Assembly: GCA_963767645.1 (NCBI GenBank)
Contig: CAVYEW010000001.1
Location: 1 to 64,000 of the forward strand
Direction of reading: 5' to 3'
DNA: 64,000 nucleotides
DNA from: DATFDN01 sp963767645
GTDB lineage: Bacteria > Pseudomonadota > Alphaproteobacteria > Acetobacterales > Acetobacteraceae
The first letter of the stretch is position 1. The number at the start of each line of letters is the position of its first letter. Under the pieces are notes generated by a model. That model had not been told where the DNA came from, made no database searches, and was given only the letters and a program-made list of their open reading frames with translations. Both the position numbers and the translations under genes were made by a program. Positions 1 to 10,137 of the stretch are shown in pieces.

Positions 1-877
1 GGTCCAGCGCATCCCGCAGCCCGTCCCCCACCAGATTGAACGACAGCACGCACAGGAAGATCGCCACCCCCGGAAACACCGCCAGCCACGGCGCCTGCGT
101 CAGAAACTGCTGCGCCTCGTTCAGCATCGAGCCCCAGGACGGCGCCGGCGGCTGCTGGCCCTGGCCGAGGAAGGACAACGCCGCCTCCGCCAATATCGCC
201 ACCGCGCTCGCCAGCGTCGCCTGCACCAGCACCGGCGGCAGGATGTTGGGCGCGATATGGCGCAGCGCCACGCGCCAGGCCGGGTTGCCCAGCGCGCGCG
301 CCGCCTCGACGTAATCGTTGCTCGCCGCGTCCAGGGTTGCGGCGCGCGAGACGCGCATGAACTGCGGGCAGTACGTCACGCCGATCGCGATCATCGCGTT
401 GCCGAGGCTCGGCCCCAGGAAGGCGGCCAGCGCGATCGCCAGGATCAGGAACGGGCAGGCGAGCATCGCGTCCACCACCCGGCTCAGCACCGCGTCCACC
501 CAGCCGCCCGCGAACCCGGCGGCAAGCCCCGCCGGCACGCCGATACCCGCGGCGATCAGCACCGAGACCACGCCGGCCAGCAGGCTCGACCGCGCGCCGA
601 AGATGACGCGGGAGAGCACGTCGCGCCCGTTCTGGTCGGTGCCCATCCAATGCGCCCAGGACGGCGCCTTGCGGATCGCGGTCCAGCTGGTGGCGATCGG
701 ATCGTAGGGCGCGACCAGCGGCGCCAGCGCCGCCACCAGCACGAACACGACGAGCACCGCCAGCCCGATCACCGCCGCCGGCCGGGCCAGGAAGCGGCGC
801 AGGGCGAGCCGCGCCGGGCTCTGCACCGCGACCGGCGGAGCGCGCACGACCCGGCCGGCGGAAGCAGCGGCGCTCAT
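1..877 (-). CDS. Dpp/Opp-type ABC transporter permease (DppC-like), 3' end cut by window edge
   Basis: Inner-membrane permease subunit of a peptide/nickel-type ABC importer. On the reverse strand an ATG at 877 opens MSAAASAGRVV and the frame stays open to base 1, giving 292 residues. The DppC hallmark after the first membrane helix is present (MGTDQNGRDVLSR), as is the cytoplasmic coupling loop (EAARALGNPAWR). The last readable residues, NLVGDGLRDALD, match the usual C-terminus of the family, so only a few residues are missing. The start overlaps the stop of the upstream DppB-like gene by four bases (ATGA), so the two are translationally coupled. Binding protein and ATPases must lie outside the window. 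The substrate cannot be told from the sequence. Confidence 0.88.
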   Translation of the reverse strand, partial: MSAAASAGRVVRAPPVAVQSPARLALRRFLARPAAVIGLAVLVVFVLVAALAPLVAPYDPIATSWTAIRKAPSWAHWMGTDQNGRDVLSRVIFGARSSLLAGVVSVLIAAGIGVPAGLAAGFAGGWVDAVLSRVVDAMLACPFLILAIALAAFLGPSLGNAMIAIGVTYCPQFMRVSRAATLDAASNDYVEAARALGNPAWRVALRHIAPNILPPVLVQATLASAVAILAEAALSFLGQGQQPPAPSWGSMLNEAQQFLTQAPWLAVFPGVAIFLCVLSFNLVGDGLRDALD

Positions 878-1818
878 GTGGCGCGCAGCCTCGGGTTGAT
901 CAGCACGTAGAGCACGTCGGCGAGCAGGTTCAGCACCACGATCAGCGTCGCGGTGATCAGCACCACCCCCTGCACCACCGGGTAGTCGCGGTTGAACACC
1001 GCATCCACGATCATCTTGCCGAAGCCCGGAATGCTGAACACCTGCTCGGTCAGCACCGCGCCGGAGAGCAAGGTGCCCAGCTCCAGCGCGCCCAAGGTCA
1101 CCACCGGGATCAGCGCGTTGCGCAGCGCGTGACGCACCACCACCACCCATTCCCGCAGGCCCTTGGCGCGCGCGGTGCGGATGAAATCCTGCCCCATGGC
1201 GCCGAGCATCGCGCTCCGCGTGTGGCGCATCAGCACCGCAGCGATGGCGGCGCCGAGGACGAAGGCGGGCATGATGGTGGTGGCGAGCGAGCGCACCCAG
1301 TCCTCGGTCAGCGCCACATAGCCAGAGGGCGGCAGCCAGCCGAGCCGGACCGAGAACAGCAGGATCATCATGATCCCCAGCCAGAAGGTCGGGATCGACA
1401 GCCCGGCCAGCCCGACCGCGTTGGCAAGGTAGTCCCAGACCGAGTTGCGCCGCACCGCCGCCAGCACCCCGGTCGGAATGCCGATCGCCGCCGCGATCAC
1501 GAAGGCCATCACCGCGAGCTGTGCGGTGACGGGGAGCTTCTGGCCGATCAGCACGGACACGTCCTCGCGGTTGCGCCAGGAATAGCCGAGATTGCCGTGC
1601 AGCACGTTGCCGAGCCAGTGGACGTACTGCACGGGCAGCGGGCGGTCCAGCCACAGCTCGGCGCGGATCTGCGCGATGGTCTGCGGATCGGCGCTGTCGC
1701 CGGCCATCACCACCGCCGGGTCGCCCGGCATGAGCTGCTGCAGGAAAAACACCAGCACGCTCACCAGCAGGAGCGTCGGGATGACCTGCGCCAGCCGCGC
1801 GCCGAGATGTCCGCGCAC
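874..1818 (-). CDS. Dpp/Opp-type ABC transporter permease (DppB-like)
   Basis: Partner permease of the DppC-like protein that follows it. The reading frame can be opened further upstream by a TTG at 1869, but a GTG at 1818 has a GGAGGG ribosome-binding site five bases before it, so I start there (314 residues, normal for DppB). Visible family features are the N-terminal helix (VIPTLLLVSVLVFFLQQLMP), the periplasmic region ending LHGNLGYSWR, and the coupling loop FIRTARAKGLRE before HALRNALIPV. The C-terminus LLADVLYVLINPRLR is typical. It is transcribed divergently from purC with about 175 bases between the two starts. Dipeptide, opine or nickel import are all possible. Confidence 0.9.
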   Translation of the reverse strand: MRGHLGARLAQVIPTLLLVSVLVFFLQQLMPGDPAVVMAGDSADPQTIAQIRAELWLDRPLPVQYVHWLGNVLHGNLGYSWRNREDVSVLIGQKLPVTAQLAVMAFVIAAAIGIPTGVLAAVRRNSVWDYLANAVGLAGLSIPTFWLGIMMILLFSVRLGWLPPSGYVALTEDWVRSLATTIMPAFVLGAAIAAVLMRHTRSAMLGAMGQDFIRTARAKGLREWVVVVRHALRNALIPVVTLGALELGTLLSGAVLTEQVFSIPGFGKMIVDAVFNRDYPVVQGVVLITATLIVVLNLLADVLYVLINPRLRAT

Positions 1819-1886
1819 AAGGACCCTCCAAAGAGCAAGCTGTTTGCCGTCAGGTGTCGAACTCCGCAAGCCCCGGCCAGCGAGGT

Positions 1887-1915
1887 TTGGCGCGGCGCGG
1901 CTGGCGTTGTTATAT
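1887..1915 (+). promoter_or_regulatory. Probable sigma70 promoter of the purine operon
   Basis: TTGGCG (1887-1892), a 17-base spacer and TTATAT (1910-1915) lie about 80 bases upstream of the purC ATG, in the gap between purC and the divergent permease genes. The TTATAT is conspicuous in otherwise very GC-rich DNA. No operator could be recognised. Confidence 0.5.
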
Positions 1916-1993
1916 CCCGCCCGCCGTGCCCGCGCCGGGGGCGGTCGCGCGTCCCTCGCCCTGTCGGGCGGCGGGCGCTCTCAGGGGATCGCC

Positions 1994-2758
1994 ATGGCCC
2001 GCCGCCGCCAACTCTATGAAGGTAAAGCAAAGATCCTGTTCGAGGGGCCGGAGCCCGGCACCCTGGTGCAGTACTTCAAGGACGATGCCACGGCGTTCAA
2101 CGCGCAGAAGAAGGGCGTCATCACCGGCAAGGGCGTGCTGAACAACCGGATCAGCGAATACCTGATGATGCGCCTGGCGGAGATCGGCGTCCCGACCCAT
2201 TTCATGCGCCGCTTGAACATGCGCGAGCAGCTGATCCGCGAGGTGGAGATCATCCCGCTCGAGATCGTGGTGCGCAACATCGCCGCCGGCAGCCTGAGCC
2301 AGCGCCTCGGCATCCCGGAGGGCACGCGGCTGCCCCGCTCGATCATCGAGTACAATTACAAGAACGATTCGCTGGGCGACCCCCTGGTCTCGGAGGAGCA
2401 CATCACCTGCTTCGGCTGGGCCTCCACCCAGGACCTCGACGATGTCGTCGCATTATCTTTGAGGACCAATGACTTCCTGACCGGCCTGTTTCTCGGCGTG
2501 GGCATCACCCTGGTCGATTTCAAGCTGGAGTTCGGCCGGCTGTGGGAGAACGAGGAGATGCGCATCGTGCTGGCCGACGAGATCAGCCCCGACAATTGCC
2601 GGCTCTGGGACAGCAAGACCAACGAGAAGATGGACAAGGACCGCTTCCGCCGCGACCTCGGCAAGGTCGAGGAGGCCTATCAGGAAGTGGCCAAGCGCTT
2701 GGGAATCCTGCCCGAGGCCGGCTCGCGCGACATGAAGGGGCCGGAGATGATGCAGTGA
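1994..2758 (+). CDS. purC: Phosphoribosylaminoimidazole-succinocarboxamide synthase
   Basis: SAICAR synthetase, which joins CAIR and aspartate with ATP in de novo purine synthesis. The protein is 254 residues, the usual bacterial length. It opens MARRRQLYEGKAKILFE, the nucleotide-binding start typical of PurC, and contains VVRNIAAGSL and the DEISPDNCRLWD signature. The frame is open further upstream, but the ATG at 1994 has AGGGG about seven bases before it and matches the family start. It is first in the purC-purS-purQ-purL run. Its stop overlaps the GTG start of purS. Confidence 0.97.
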   Translation: MARRRQLYEGKAKILFEGPEPGTLVQYFKDDATAFNAQKKGVITGKGVLNNRISEYLMMRLAEIGVPTHFMRRLNMREQLIREVEIIPLEIVVRNIAAGSLSQRLGIPEGTRLPRSIIEYNYKNDSLGDPLVSEEHITCFGWASTQDLDDVVALSLRTNDFLTGLFLGVGITLVDFKLEFGRLWENEEMRIVLADEISPDNCRLWDSKTNEKMDKDRFRRDLGKVEEAYQEVAKRLGILPEAGSRDMKGPEMMQ

Positions 2759-3000
2759 AGGCAATCGTGACCGTCATGCCGAAGGCGGGCGTCCTGGACC
2801 CCCAGGGCAAGGCCATCGGCCACGCCCTGGCCAGCCTCGGCTTTGCCGGGGTCGGCGAGGTCCGCGCCGGCAAGGTCATCGAGCTCGACCTCGACGAGAG
2901 TGATCCGGGCAAGGCGCGCGCCGCCGCCGAGGAGATGGCACGTCGCCTGCTTGCCAACGCAGTAATCGAGAGCTGGCGCGTCGCGGTGGAGGGATCATGA
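2755..3000 (+). CDS. purS: Phosphoribosylformylglycinamidine synthase, PurS subunit
   Basis: Small subunit of the three-part FGAM synthetase (PurS, PurQ, PurL) that bridges the glutaminase to the synthetase for ammonia transfer. The 81-residue protein starts at a GTG overlapping the purC stop (GTGA) and reads MKAIVTVMPKAGVLDPQGKA, the characteristic PurS start in which the first strand is followed by a P-x-G-V-x-D-P-Q turn. It ends in ATGA overlap with purQ. Length and position fit the family exactly, and its presence predicts the short form of PurL, which is what follows. Confidence 0.95.
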   Translation: MKAIVTVMPKAGVLDPQGKAIGHALASLGFAGVGEVRAGKVIELDLDESDPGKARAAAEEMARRLLANAVIESWRVAVEGS

Positions 3001-3686
3001 GGGCCGGCATCGTCACCTTCCCCGGCATCAACCGCGAGCGCGACATGGCGATCGCGCTCGAACGCTCCTCCGGCCGGCCGCCGCGCATGGTCTGGCACAC
3101 CGAGACCGACCTGGGGGGACTCGACCTGGTGGTGATCCCCGGCGGGTTCAGCTACGGCGACTATCTGCGCTGCGGCGCCATGGCGGCGCACTCGCCGGTG
3201 ATGCGCGCGGTGCGCGACTTCGCGGCACGCGGCGGCTACGTCTTGGGCGTATGCAACGGCTTCCAGATCCTGACCGAGGCCGGGCTGCTGCCGGGCGCGC
3301 TGCTGCGCAACGCCGGGCTGCGCTTCATCTCGGCCGACTGCCATCTCCGGGTCGAGCGCGCCGATACGGTGTTCACCGGCCGCTATCAGCGCGGTCAGGT
3401 GTTCCGGGCGCCGATGGCCCACGGCGACGGCAATTTCACCGCCGAGGAGGCGACGCTCGACCGGCTGGAGGGCGAGGGGCTGGTCGCGTTCCGCTACGTC
3501 ACGCCGAGCGGAGAAGCCACGCCGGAGGCCAACCGCAACGGCAGCGCCCGCGCCATCGCCGGCATCTACAGCGCCGATTTGCGCGTCCTGGGCCTGATGC
3601 CGCACCCCGAGGACCTGGTCGATCCCCTGATGGGCGGCACGGACGGCAAGCCGTTGTTCGACGCGCTGGCGATGCTGGCGGCATAG
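2997..3686 (+). CDS. purQ: Phosphoribosylformylglycinamidine synthase, glutamine amidotransferase subunit
   Basis: Class I glutaminase that feeds ammonia to PurL. In 229 residues the oxyanion region (VIPGGFSYGDYLRCG) is followed by the nucleophile elbow GVCNGFQ (Cys86) and the C-terminal GLMPHPE motif (His203, Glu205), so the catalytic triad is complete. The start overlaps the purS stop by four bases. A stem-loop element separates it from purL, so expression of purL relative to purSQ may be adjusted at that point. Confidence 0.96.
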   Translation: MRAGIVTFPGINRERDMAIALERSSGRPPRMVWHTETDLGGLDLVVIPGGFSYGDYLRCGAMAAHSPVMRAVRDFAARGGYVLGVCNGFQILTEAGLLPGALLRNAGLRFISADCHLRVERADTVFTGRYQRGQVFRAPMAHGDGNFTAEEATLDRLEGEGLVAFRYVTPSGEATPEANRNGSARAIAGIYSADLRVLGLMPHPEDLVDPLMGGTDGKPLFDALAMLAA

Positions 3687-3721
3687 CGAGATGCGTGCCT
3701 GCGCCAAGCACGCCGAGATAA

Positions 3722-3844
3722 CCCCTCTCCCCCCGGAACGGGGGGAGAGGCTGGGTGAGGGGCGCACGCCGCATCCGGACGTCGCATGGCGGAGGCGAGC
3801 CCCCTCACCTCGACCCTCTCCCCCGCCGGGAGCGGGGGAGAGGG
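3722..3844. repeat. Intergenic palindromic repeat pair between purQ and purL
   Basis: Two GC-rich stem-loops face each other. The first has an 11-bp perfect stem (3724-3734 with 3740-3750) and a five-base loop; the second has a 13-bp perfect stem (3814-3826 with 3832-3844). Between them GGTGAGGGG (3754-3762) is the reverse complement of CCCCTCACC (3801-3809), so the whole unit can fold as one large hairpin. Related elements occur at about 10005, 29868 and 53716. It resembles dispersed REP/BIME-like elements and could act as an attenuator or mRNA stabiliser inside the pur operon. Confidence 0.7.
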
Positions 3845-3862
3845 GGAAGCATTGGACCGCTG

Positions 3863-6052
<2,190 letters not shown>

Positions 6053-6062
6053 GGAGACGGAC

Positions 6063-6296
6063 ATGCCCATGCCAGCCAGCGAAATCGAATCGCTGATCCG
6101 GGCCGCGCTCCCCGATGCCCGCGTCACCGTCGAGGATCTGGCGGGCGACGGCGACCATTACGCCGCGACGGTCGTTTCGGAACAGTTCCGCGGGCTGGCC
6201 CGCGTGCGCCAGCACCAGCTTGTCTACGCTGCCTTGCGCGGCCGCATGGGTGGCGAGCTCCACGCGCTCGCGTTGCAGACATCGGCCCCCGAGTAA
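6063..6296 (+). CDS. BolA family protein
   Basis: Small BolA/IbaG-type protein of 77 residues. Members bind monothiol glutaredoxins through a shared [2Fe-2S] cluster and act in iron-sulfur trafficking or regulation. The helix-loop pattern of the family is clear: IESLIRAALPDARVTVEDL, then a loop with H, then VVSEQFRGLARVRQHQLVYAAL, where the His in QH is the conserved cluster ligand. Translation is assumed to start at 6063; an upstream in-frame ATG lies inside purL. The neighbouring monothiol glutaredoxin gene, 13 bases downstream, supports a joint BolA-Grx function. Confidence 0.92.
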   Translation: MPMPASEIESLIRAALPDARVTVEDLAGDGDHYAATVVSEQFRGLARVRQHQLVYAALRGRMGGELHALALQTSAPE

Positions 6297-6309
6297 GGAA
6301 CGAACACCA

Positions 6310-6651
6310 ATGTCCGACCAGCCCGTTTTCGACCGCATCAAGACCGAGATCACCGACAATCCGGTGATGCTGTACATGAAGGGATCGGCGATGTTCCCGC
6401 AGTGTGGCTTCTCCGCCCGCGTGGTCCAGATCCTTTCGCATCTCAACGTGCCGTTCAAGACCGCGAACGTGCTGGAGGACCCCGCGCTGCGCGAGGGCAT
6501 CAAGCAATTCTCGAACTGGCCGACCGTGCCGCAGCTCTACGTCAAAGGCGAGTTCGTCGGCGGCTGCGACATCGTCACCGAGATGTTCCAGTCCGGCGAG
6601 CTGGAGGCGTTACTGAAGGACAATGACGTTCCGCACCAGGCGGAGGCGTAG
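6310..6651 (+). CDS. grxD: Monothiol glutaredoxin, Grx4 family
   Basis: 113-residue monothiol glutaredoxin that binds a [2Fe-2S] cluster with glutathione and hands clusters to target proteins. The active-site motif is CGFS (in FPQCGFSARV), preceded by VMLYMKGS, the lysine of which contacts glutathione. WPTVPQLYVKGEFVGGCDI is the cis-Pro and glutathione-binding region. The order purL-bolA-grxD is common in alphaproteobacteria, and the gene probably shares the pur transcript. A strong hairpin follows nine bases after the stop. Confidence 0.96.
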   Translation: MSDQPVFDRIKTEITDNPVMLYMKGSAMFPQCGFSARVVQILSHLNVPFKTANVLEDPALREGIKQFSNWPTVPQLYVKGEFVGGCDIVTEMFQSGELEALLKDNDVPHQAEA

Positions 6652-6659
6652 CCCCTGCG

Positions 6660-6700
6660 CCCGTCGTCATGGTCGCGCTCGTCGCGAGCATGACGACGGG
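6660..6700. terminator. Bidirectional hairpin terminator between grxD and the histidine kinase
   Basis: A perfect 12-bp stem (6660-6671 CCCGTCGTCATG with 6689-6700) encloses a 17-base loop that can form a further short stem. It sits exactly between two convergent stop codons (6651 plus strand, 6701 minus strand). There is no long T tract, so termination efficiency is uncertain. Confidence 0.65.
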
Positions 6701-9118
6701 CTACAGGAACGTCGGCCGTCCCAGTGCCCGCACTACGCCGTCCCGCAGTTCGCGCGCGGTAAACGGCTTGGCCAGCACGACCTCGTGGTCCAGCGCGTGC
6801 GCCCCCGGATGGCCGGTGATGAACAGCACGGGCAGGTTGGGTCGCTCGGCGCGGACCCGTGCCGCCAGGGTTGGCCCGTCAGTGCCCGGCATGATGACGT
6901 CCGTGATCATCAGGTCGATCACCGGCGTGGCGGACACCAGCGCGAGCGCGTCCTCCGGGTCCGATGCCTCGATCACGGCGTGTCCCAGCTCGCGCAGTAG
7001 CGCCGCCGTCACCGGGCGGCCTTGCTCGTCGTCGTCCACCAGCAGCACCACCGCATTCGCGTGCCGCTCCGTCTCCAGGGCTTCATGCGTCGCGTCAGCA
7101 CCCCTCGCCGCTTGGGTGTGAGCGGCCGGCAGCAGGATCGTCACGGTCGTGCCCTGCCCCACCCGGCTTTCGATGTGCAGCGCACCGCCCGATTGCTCGG
7201 CGAAGCCCCGCGCCGTCGCCAGGCCGAGGCCGGTGCCCTTGTCGCGCGGCTTGGTGGTGAAGAAGGGCTCGCAGGCGCGGGCCAGCACCTGAGGGGACAT
7301 GCCGCTTCCAGTATCAGTGACGGCAATGGCCACGGCTGGCCCGCGATGGGACGCACCCGTCCAGGCCGCGCCATGCGACTGGTTGCGGGCCGAAATCCTC
7401 AGTGTGCCGCCCTCCTCCATCGCATCGCGCGCGTTAACGGCGAGGTTCAGCAGCGCCATCTCCAGTTGCTGCGGATCGACCAGCACGGGCCAGATCCCGG
7501 CCTCGACATCCAGGACGCACGTGACCGCCGGACCGATCGTGTGGCGTGCAAGGCTCTCCACTTGGTCCAGCAACGCCGCAACGTCGACCAGGACCGGCTT
7601 CAGCGTCTCGCGCCGGGCGAAAGCCAGAAGCTGGCGCACCAGCGCCGCCGCCCGGCTCGCCCCTTGCTCGCCGAGCTGCACCAAGCGCAGCAGCGCCGGA
7701 TCGTCCACGCGCCGGCGGATCAGCTCGTAGCTGCCGGTCACGGCGACCAGCACATTGTTCAGGTCGTGGGCGACCCCGCCGGTGAGCCGGCCGAGCGCCT
7801 CCAGCTTCTGCGCCTGCAGGAGCGCCGCCTGCGTCTCCTCCCGCCGTCCCATTTCGGCTTCCAGCTCGCGTGCCGCCGCGCTCAGCGCGCGGGTGCGGTC
7901 GGCGACCCGACGCTCAAGCTCGGCATTCGCCTCGGCGAGCACCCGCTCGGCCTCCTTGATGTCGTGGATGTCGATGGCGGTCGAGACGGCAAGGCCGCCG
8001 CTCTCGGGCGCGTCCAAGGCGACGGCGTGCAGCCGATGCCAGCGCCATGCGCCGTCATGGCGGCGGACCCGTGCCTCGGCGTCGAACTCGCTGGCCTCGC
8101 TCCGGGCGCCCTGGGATAGCGCGCGCATGCGGGCCGTGTCCTCGGGATGGATGAGCGCGAGCCGGTCCTCCAGGCTCGGACCAACGCCTGGCCCCGCGTA
8201 TTCGAGAACCCGCCGGTTGTAATAGAGCGCGGTCCCGTCGCGGCGGGTCAGCCAAGCCATCTGCGGCAGCCCGTCGAGCGCCCGGGCCAACCGCTCCTCT
8301 CCCTGCTTGCGTTCCGTGATGTCCTGCAGCGCGTCAATAACCCGGAGCGAGCGGCCCGTGTGGTCGCGCGCGAGCACCGCGGAGGTGCGCGAGATCCAAC
8401 GCCAGCCGCCACCGGGATGACGGACGCGAAACTCAATGGTGCGCCTGGCAACGCTGCCCTCGGCCTGCGCCTGACGATCCGCCTGATTGGCGGCCCAATC
8501 GTCCGGATGCACGCGGGCAACCCAGGCAGCACGCTCCGGCCCGTCCATCGAAAGCCACGTGTCGGCCGCCAGCAGGCCGTGAGACAGGGCGGAGATGCGC
8601 GCATCGACCCGAAACACGTGGCGCGCATGATCCCATTCGGCGAGGCCAACGCCAGCCGCGTCCAGGCCCAGCCGCAGCCGGAACTCGCTTTCGCGCAGCG
8701 CCGCCTCGGCGCGCTTGCGGTCCGAGATGTCGTCCATCACGCTGATGAGGTGCTCGGGCCGGCCCTGGCCGTCGCGCAGCAGCGACGTGCTCAGTTTCAC
8801 CCATATGTCGGTTCCGTCGGGCCCTCGGTAGCGCTTTTCCGTGACGTAGACGCTCTCGCTCCCTTCGAGGAGCGCCTGCAAGTGCGCGAGATTGTCGGGG
8901 AGATCATCGGGATGCGTGAGCTCCGAGAAGGCGCGTCCCAGCAGCTCCTCTCGGGCATAGCCGATGATTTCGCACAGGCGGTCATTGACGCGCAGCCACC
9001 TTCCGTCCAGCCCGACATGGGCGATCCCCAAAGCCGCCTTGTCGAACGTGGCGCGGTACAGCGCCTCTGAGGCATCAAGCCCCGCCTCCAGGTCGCCGTG
9101 GGCCGCGCCAATGCTCAT
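6701..9118 (-). CDS. Soluble hybrid histidine kinase with three PAS domains and a receiver
   Basis: Hybrid sensor kinase of 805 residues from the ATG at 9118; a second ATG at 9166 would add 16 residues. There is no membrane segment, so it senses a cytoplasmic signal. Order: PAS about 15-135 (ALYRATFDKAALGIAHV), PAS/PAC about 140-270, PAS about 275-390, a coiled-coil linker to 440, HisKA with phosphoacceptor His451 in GGVAHDLNN, HATPase with N box (NLAVNARDAM), DTGSGM and GTGLGLA, and a C-terminal receiver with VDDDE, phosphoacceptor Asp740 (MITDVIMPG) and Lys784. No response regulator or obvious target gene lies beside it. Confidence 0.93.
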   Translation of the reverse strand: MSIGAAHGDLEAGLDASEALYRATFDKAALGIAHVGLDGRWLRVNDRLCEIIGYAREELLGRAFSELTHPDDLPDNLAHLQALLEGSESVYVTEKRYRGPDGTDIWVKLSTSLLRDGQGRPEHLISVMDDISDRKRAEAALRESEFRLRLGLDAAGVGLAEWDHARHVFRVDARISALSHGLLAADTWLSMDGPERAAWVARVHPDDWAANQADRQAQAEGSVARRTIEFRVRHPGGGWRWISRTSAVLARDHTGRSLRVIDALQDITERKQGEERLARALDGLPQMAWLTRRDGTALYYNRRVLEYAGPGVGPSLEDRLALIHPEDTARMRALSQGARSEASEFDAEARVRRHDGAWRWHRLHAVALDAPESGGLAVSTAIDIHDIKEAERVLAEANAELERRVADRTRALSAAARELEAEMGRREETQAALLQAQKLEALGRLTGGVAHDLNNVLVAVTGSYELIRRRVDDPALLRLVQLGEQGASRAAALVRQLLAFARRETLKPVLVDVAALLDQVESLARHTIGPAVTCVLDVEAGIWPVLVDPQQLEMALLNLAVNARDAMEEGGTLRISARNQSHGAAWTGASHRGPAVAIAVTDTGSGMSPQVLARACEPFFTTKPRDKGTGLGLATARGFAEQSGGALHIESRVGQGTTVTILLPAAHTQAARGADATHEALETERHANAVVLLVDDDEQGRPVTAALLRELGHAVIEASDPEDALALVSATPVIDLMITDVIMPGTDGPTLAARVRAERPNLPVLFITGHPGAHALDHEVVLAKPFTARELRDGVVRALGRPTFL

Positions 9119-9254
9119 CGGGGCCGTCCGCCCTGGAAGCAAGCGCTTGTCATGTCCGGCAGCCATATTCCGTCGGCCAGAGCCCGACAAGTAGAAGCTT
9201 TGACTTTCGAAGCCGCAGCCTGTCCGATGCCGACCCATCGCTCTGGAAAGCCAC

Positions 9255-9971
9255 ATGCCCGAAAGCCCTGACGCATTCGCCAAGACCAGCCGCAACCGGG
9301 TGCGCCGGAGACACGATCGCGGCCACTACGACCGCGCAACGGTATATCAGATCCTGGATGCCGCCATGGTCTGCCACATCGCCTATGTCATCGACGGCCA
9401 GCCCTATTGCACCCCGACCGCTTTCTGGCGGGAGGGCGACCATCTCTACTGGCACGGCTCCTCGGCCAGCCGGATGCTGCGCGCCGAGGCGAAGGGCATT
9501 CCGGTGTGCCTGACGGTCACGCACATGGACGCGGTGGTGCTGGCGCGCTGCGGCTTCAATCACTCGATCAACTACCGCGCGGTGATGGCCTATGGCCGTG
9601 CCCATCTGATCGAGGGCGAGGCGAAGCTGCGCGCGATGGACAGCTTCGTCGACCGCTTCTTTCCCGGCCGCTCCCGCGTGCTGCGCCCGCCCACTGCGCA
9701 GGAGGTCAAGGCGACAACGGTGCTCGGCATGGAGATCGAGGAAGCCTCCGGCAAGATCCGCGCGATGGACGTCCACGACGAGGAGGAGGACTACGCCGTT
9801 CCTGCCTGGACCGCGCTGATTCCGGTCCGCACCGTGATCGACGCGGCGGTTGAATGCCCGCGCCAGCACAAGGATGCGACCCGCGAGTCGGGGGGCATGG
9901 AGGTCTGGCAGCCCGGCCGGCGGCTCGACGAGGTGATGACCGAGGCCTATCGCATCGCCTACCCGGAGTGA
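9255..9971 (+). CDS. Pyridoxamine 5'-phosphate oxidase-related flavin-binding protein
   Basis: 238-residue split-barrel protein of the FMN-binding PNPOx-like superfamily, NimA/Rv-type. The start region RGHYDRATVYQILDAAMVCH and YVIDGQPYCTPTAFWREGDHLYWHGS, followed by VCLTVTHMDAVVLAR, are typical of this group. FMN binding is inferred from the fold. True PNPOx activity is unlikely because the usual substrate residues are not apparent. It is divergent from the hybrid kinase. Roles reported for relatives include nitroimidazole reduction and flavin or F420 chemistry; none can be chosen here. Confidence 0.8.
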   Translation: MPESPDAFAKTSRNRVRRRHDRGHYDRATVYQILDAAMVCHIAYVIDGQPYCTPTAFWREGDHLYWHGSSASRMLRAEAKGIPVCLTVTHMDAVVLARCGFNHSINYRAVMAYGRAHLIEGEAKLRAMDSFVDRFFPGRSRVLRPPTAQEVKATTVLGMEIEEASGKIRAMDVHDEEEDYAVPAWTALIPVRTVIDAAVECPRQHKDATRESGGMEVWQPGRRLDEVMTEAYRIAYPE

Positions 9972-10004
9972 TCGCAACCGGCTCATGCCCTGCCGTCCTG
10001 GTGC

Positions 10005-10085
10005 CCCCTCCCACAAGGGGAGGGGGAGAAGCAGACCGCGCCCTGCGGCTCCCCTCCCCTTGCGGGAGGGGCTGGGGGAGGGGTC
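10005..10085. repeat. Intergenic GC-rich stem-loop pair
   Basis: Two hairpins: CCCCCTCCC (10005-10013) with GGGAGGGGG (10018-10026), and CCCCTCCC (10051-10058) with GGGAGGGG (10064-10071). The arrangement and sequence match the element at about 29868-29943. It lies downstream of a stop codon and about 50 bases before the next start. Confidence 0.65.
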
Positions 10086-10137
10086 GATCGCGATGGCGGA
10101 AACTATCGAGGCATAGGCCATTTCGTATGGAACCGCC

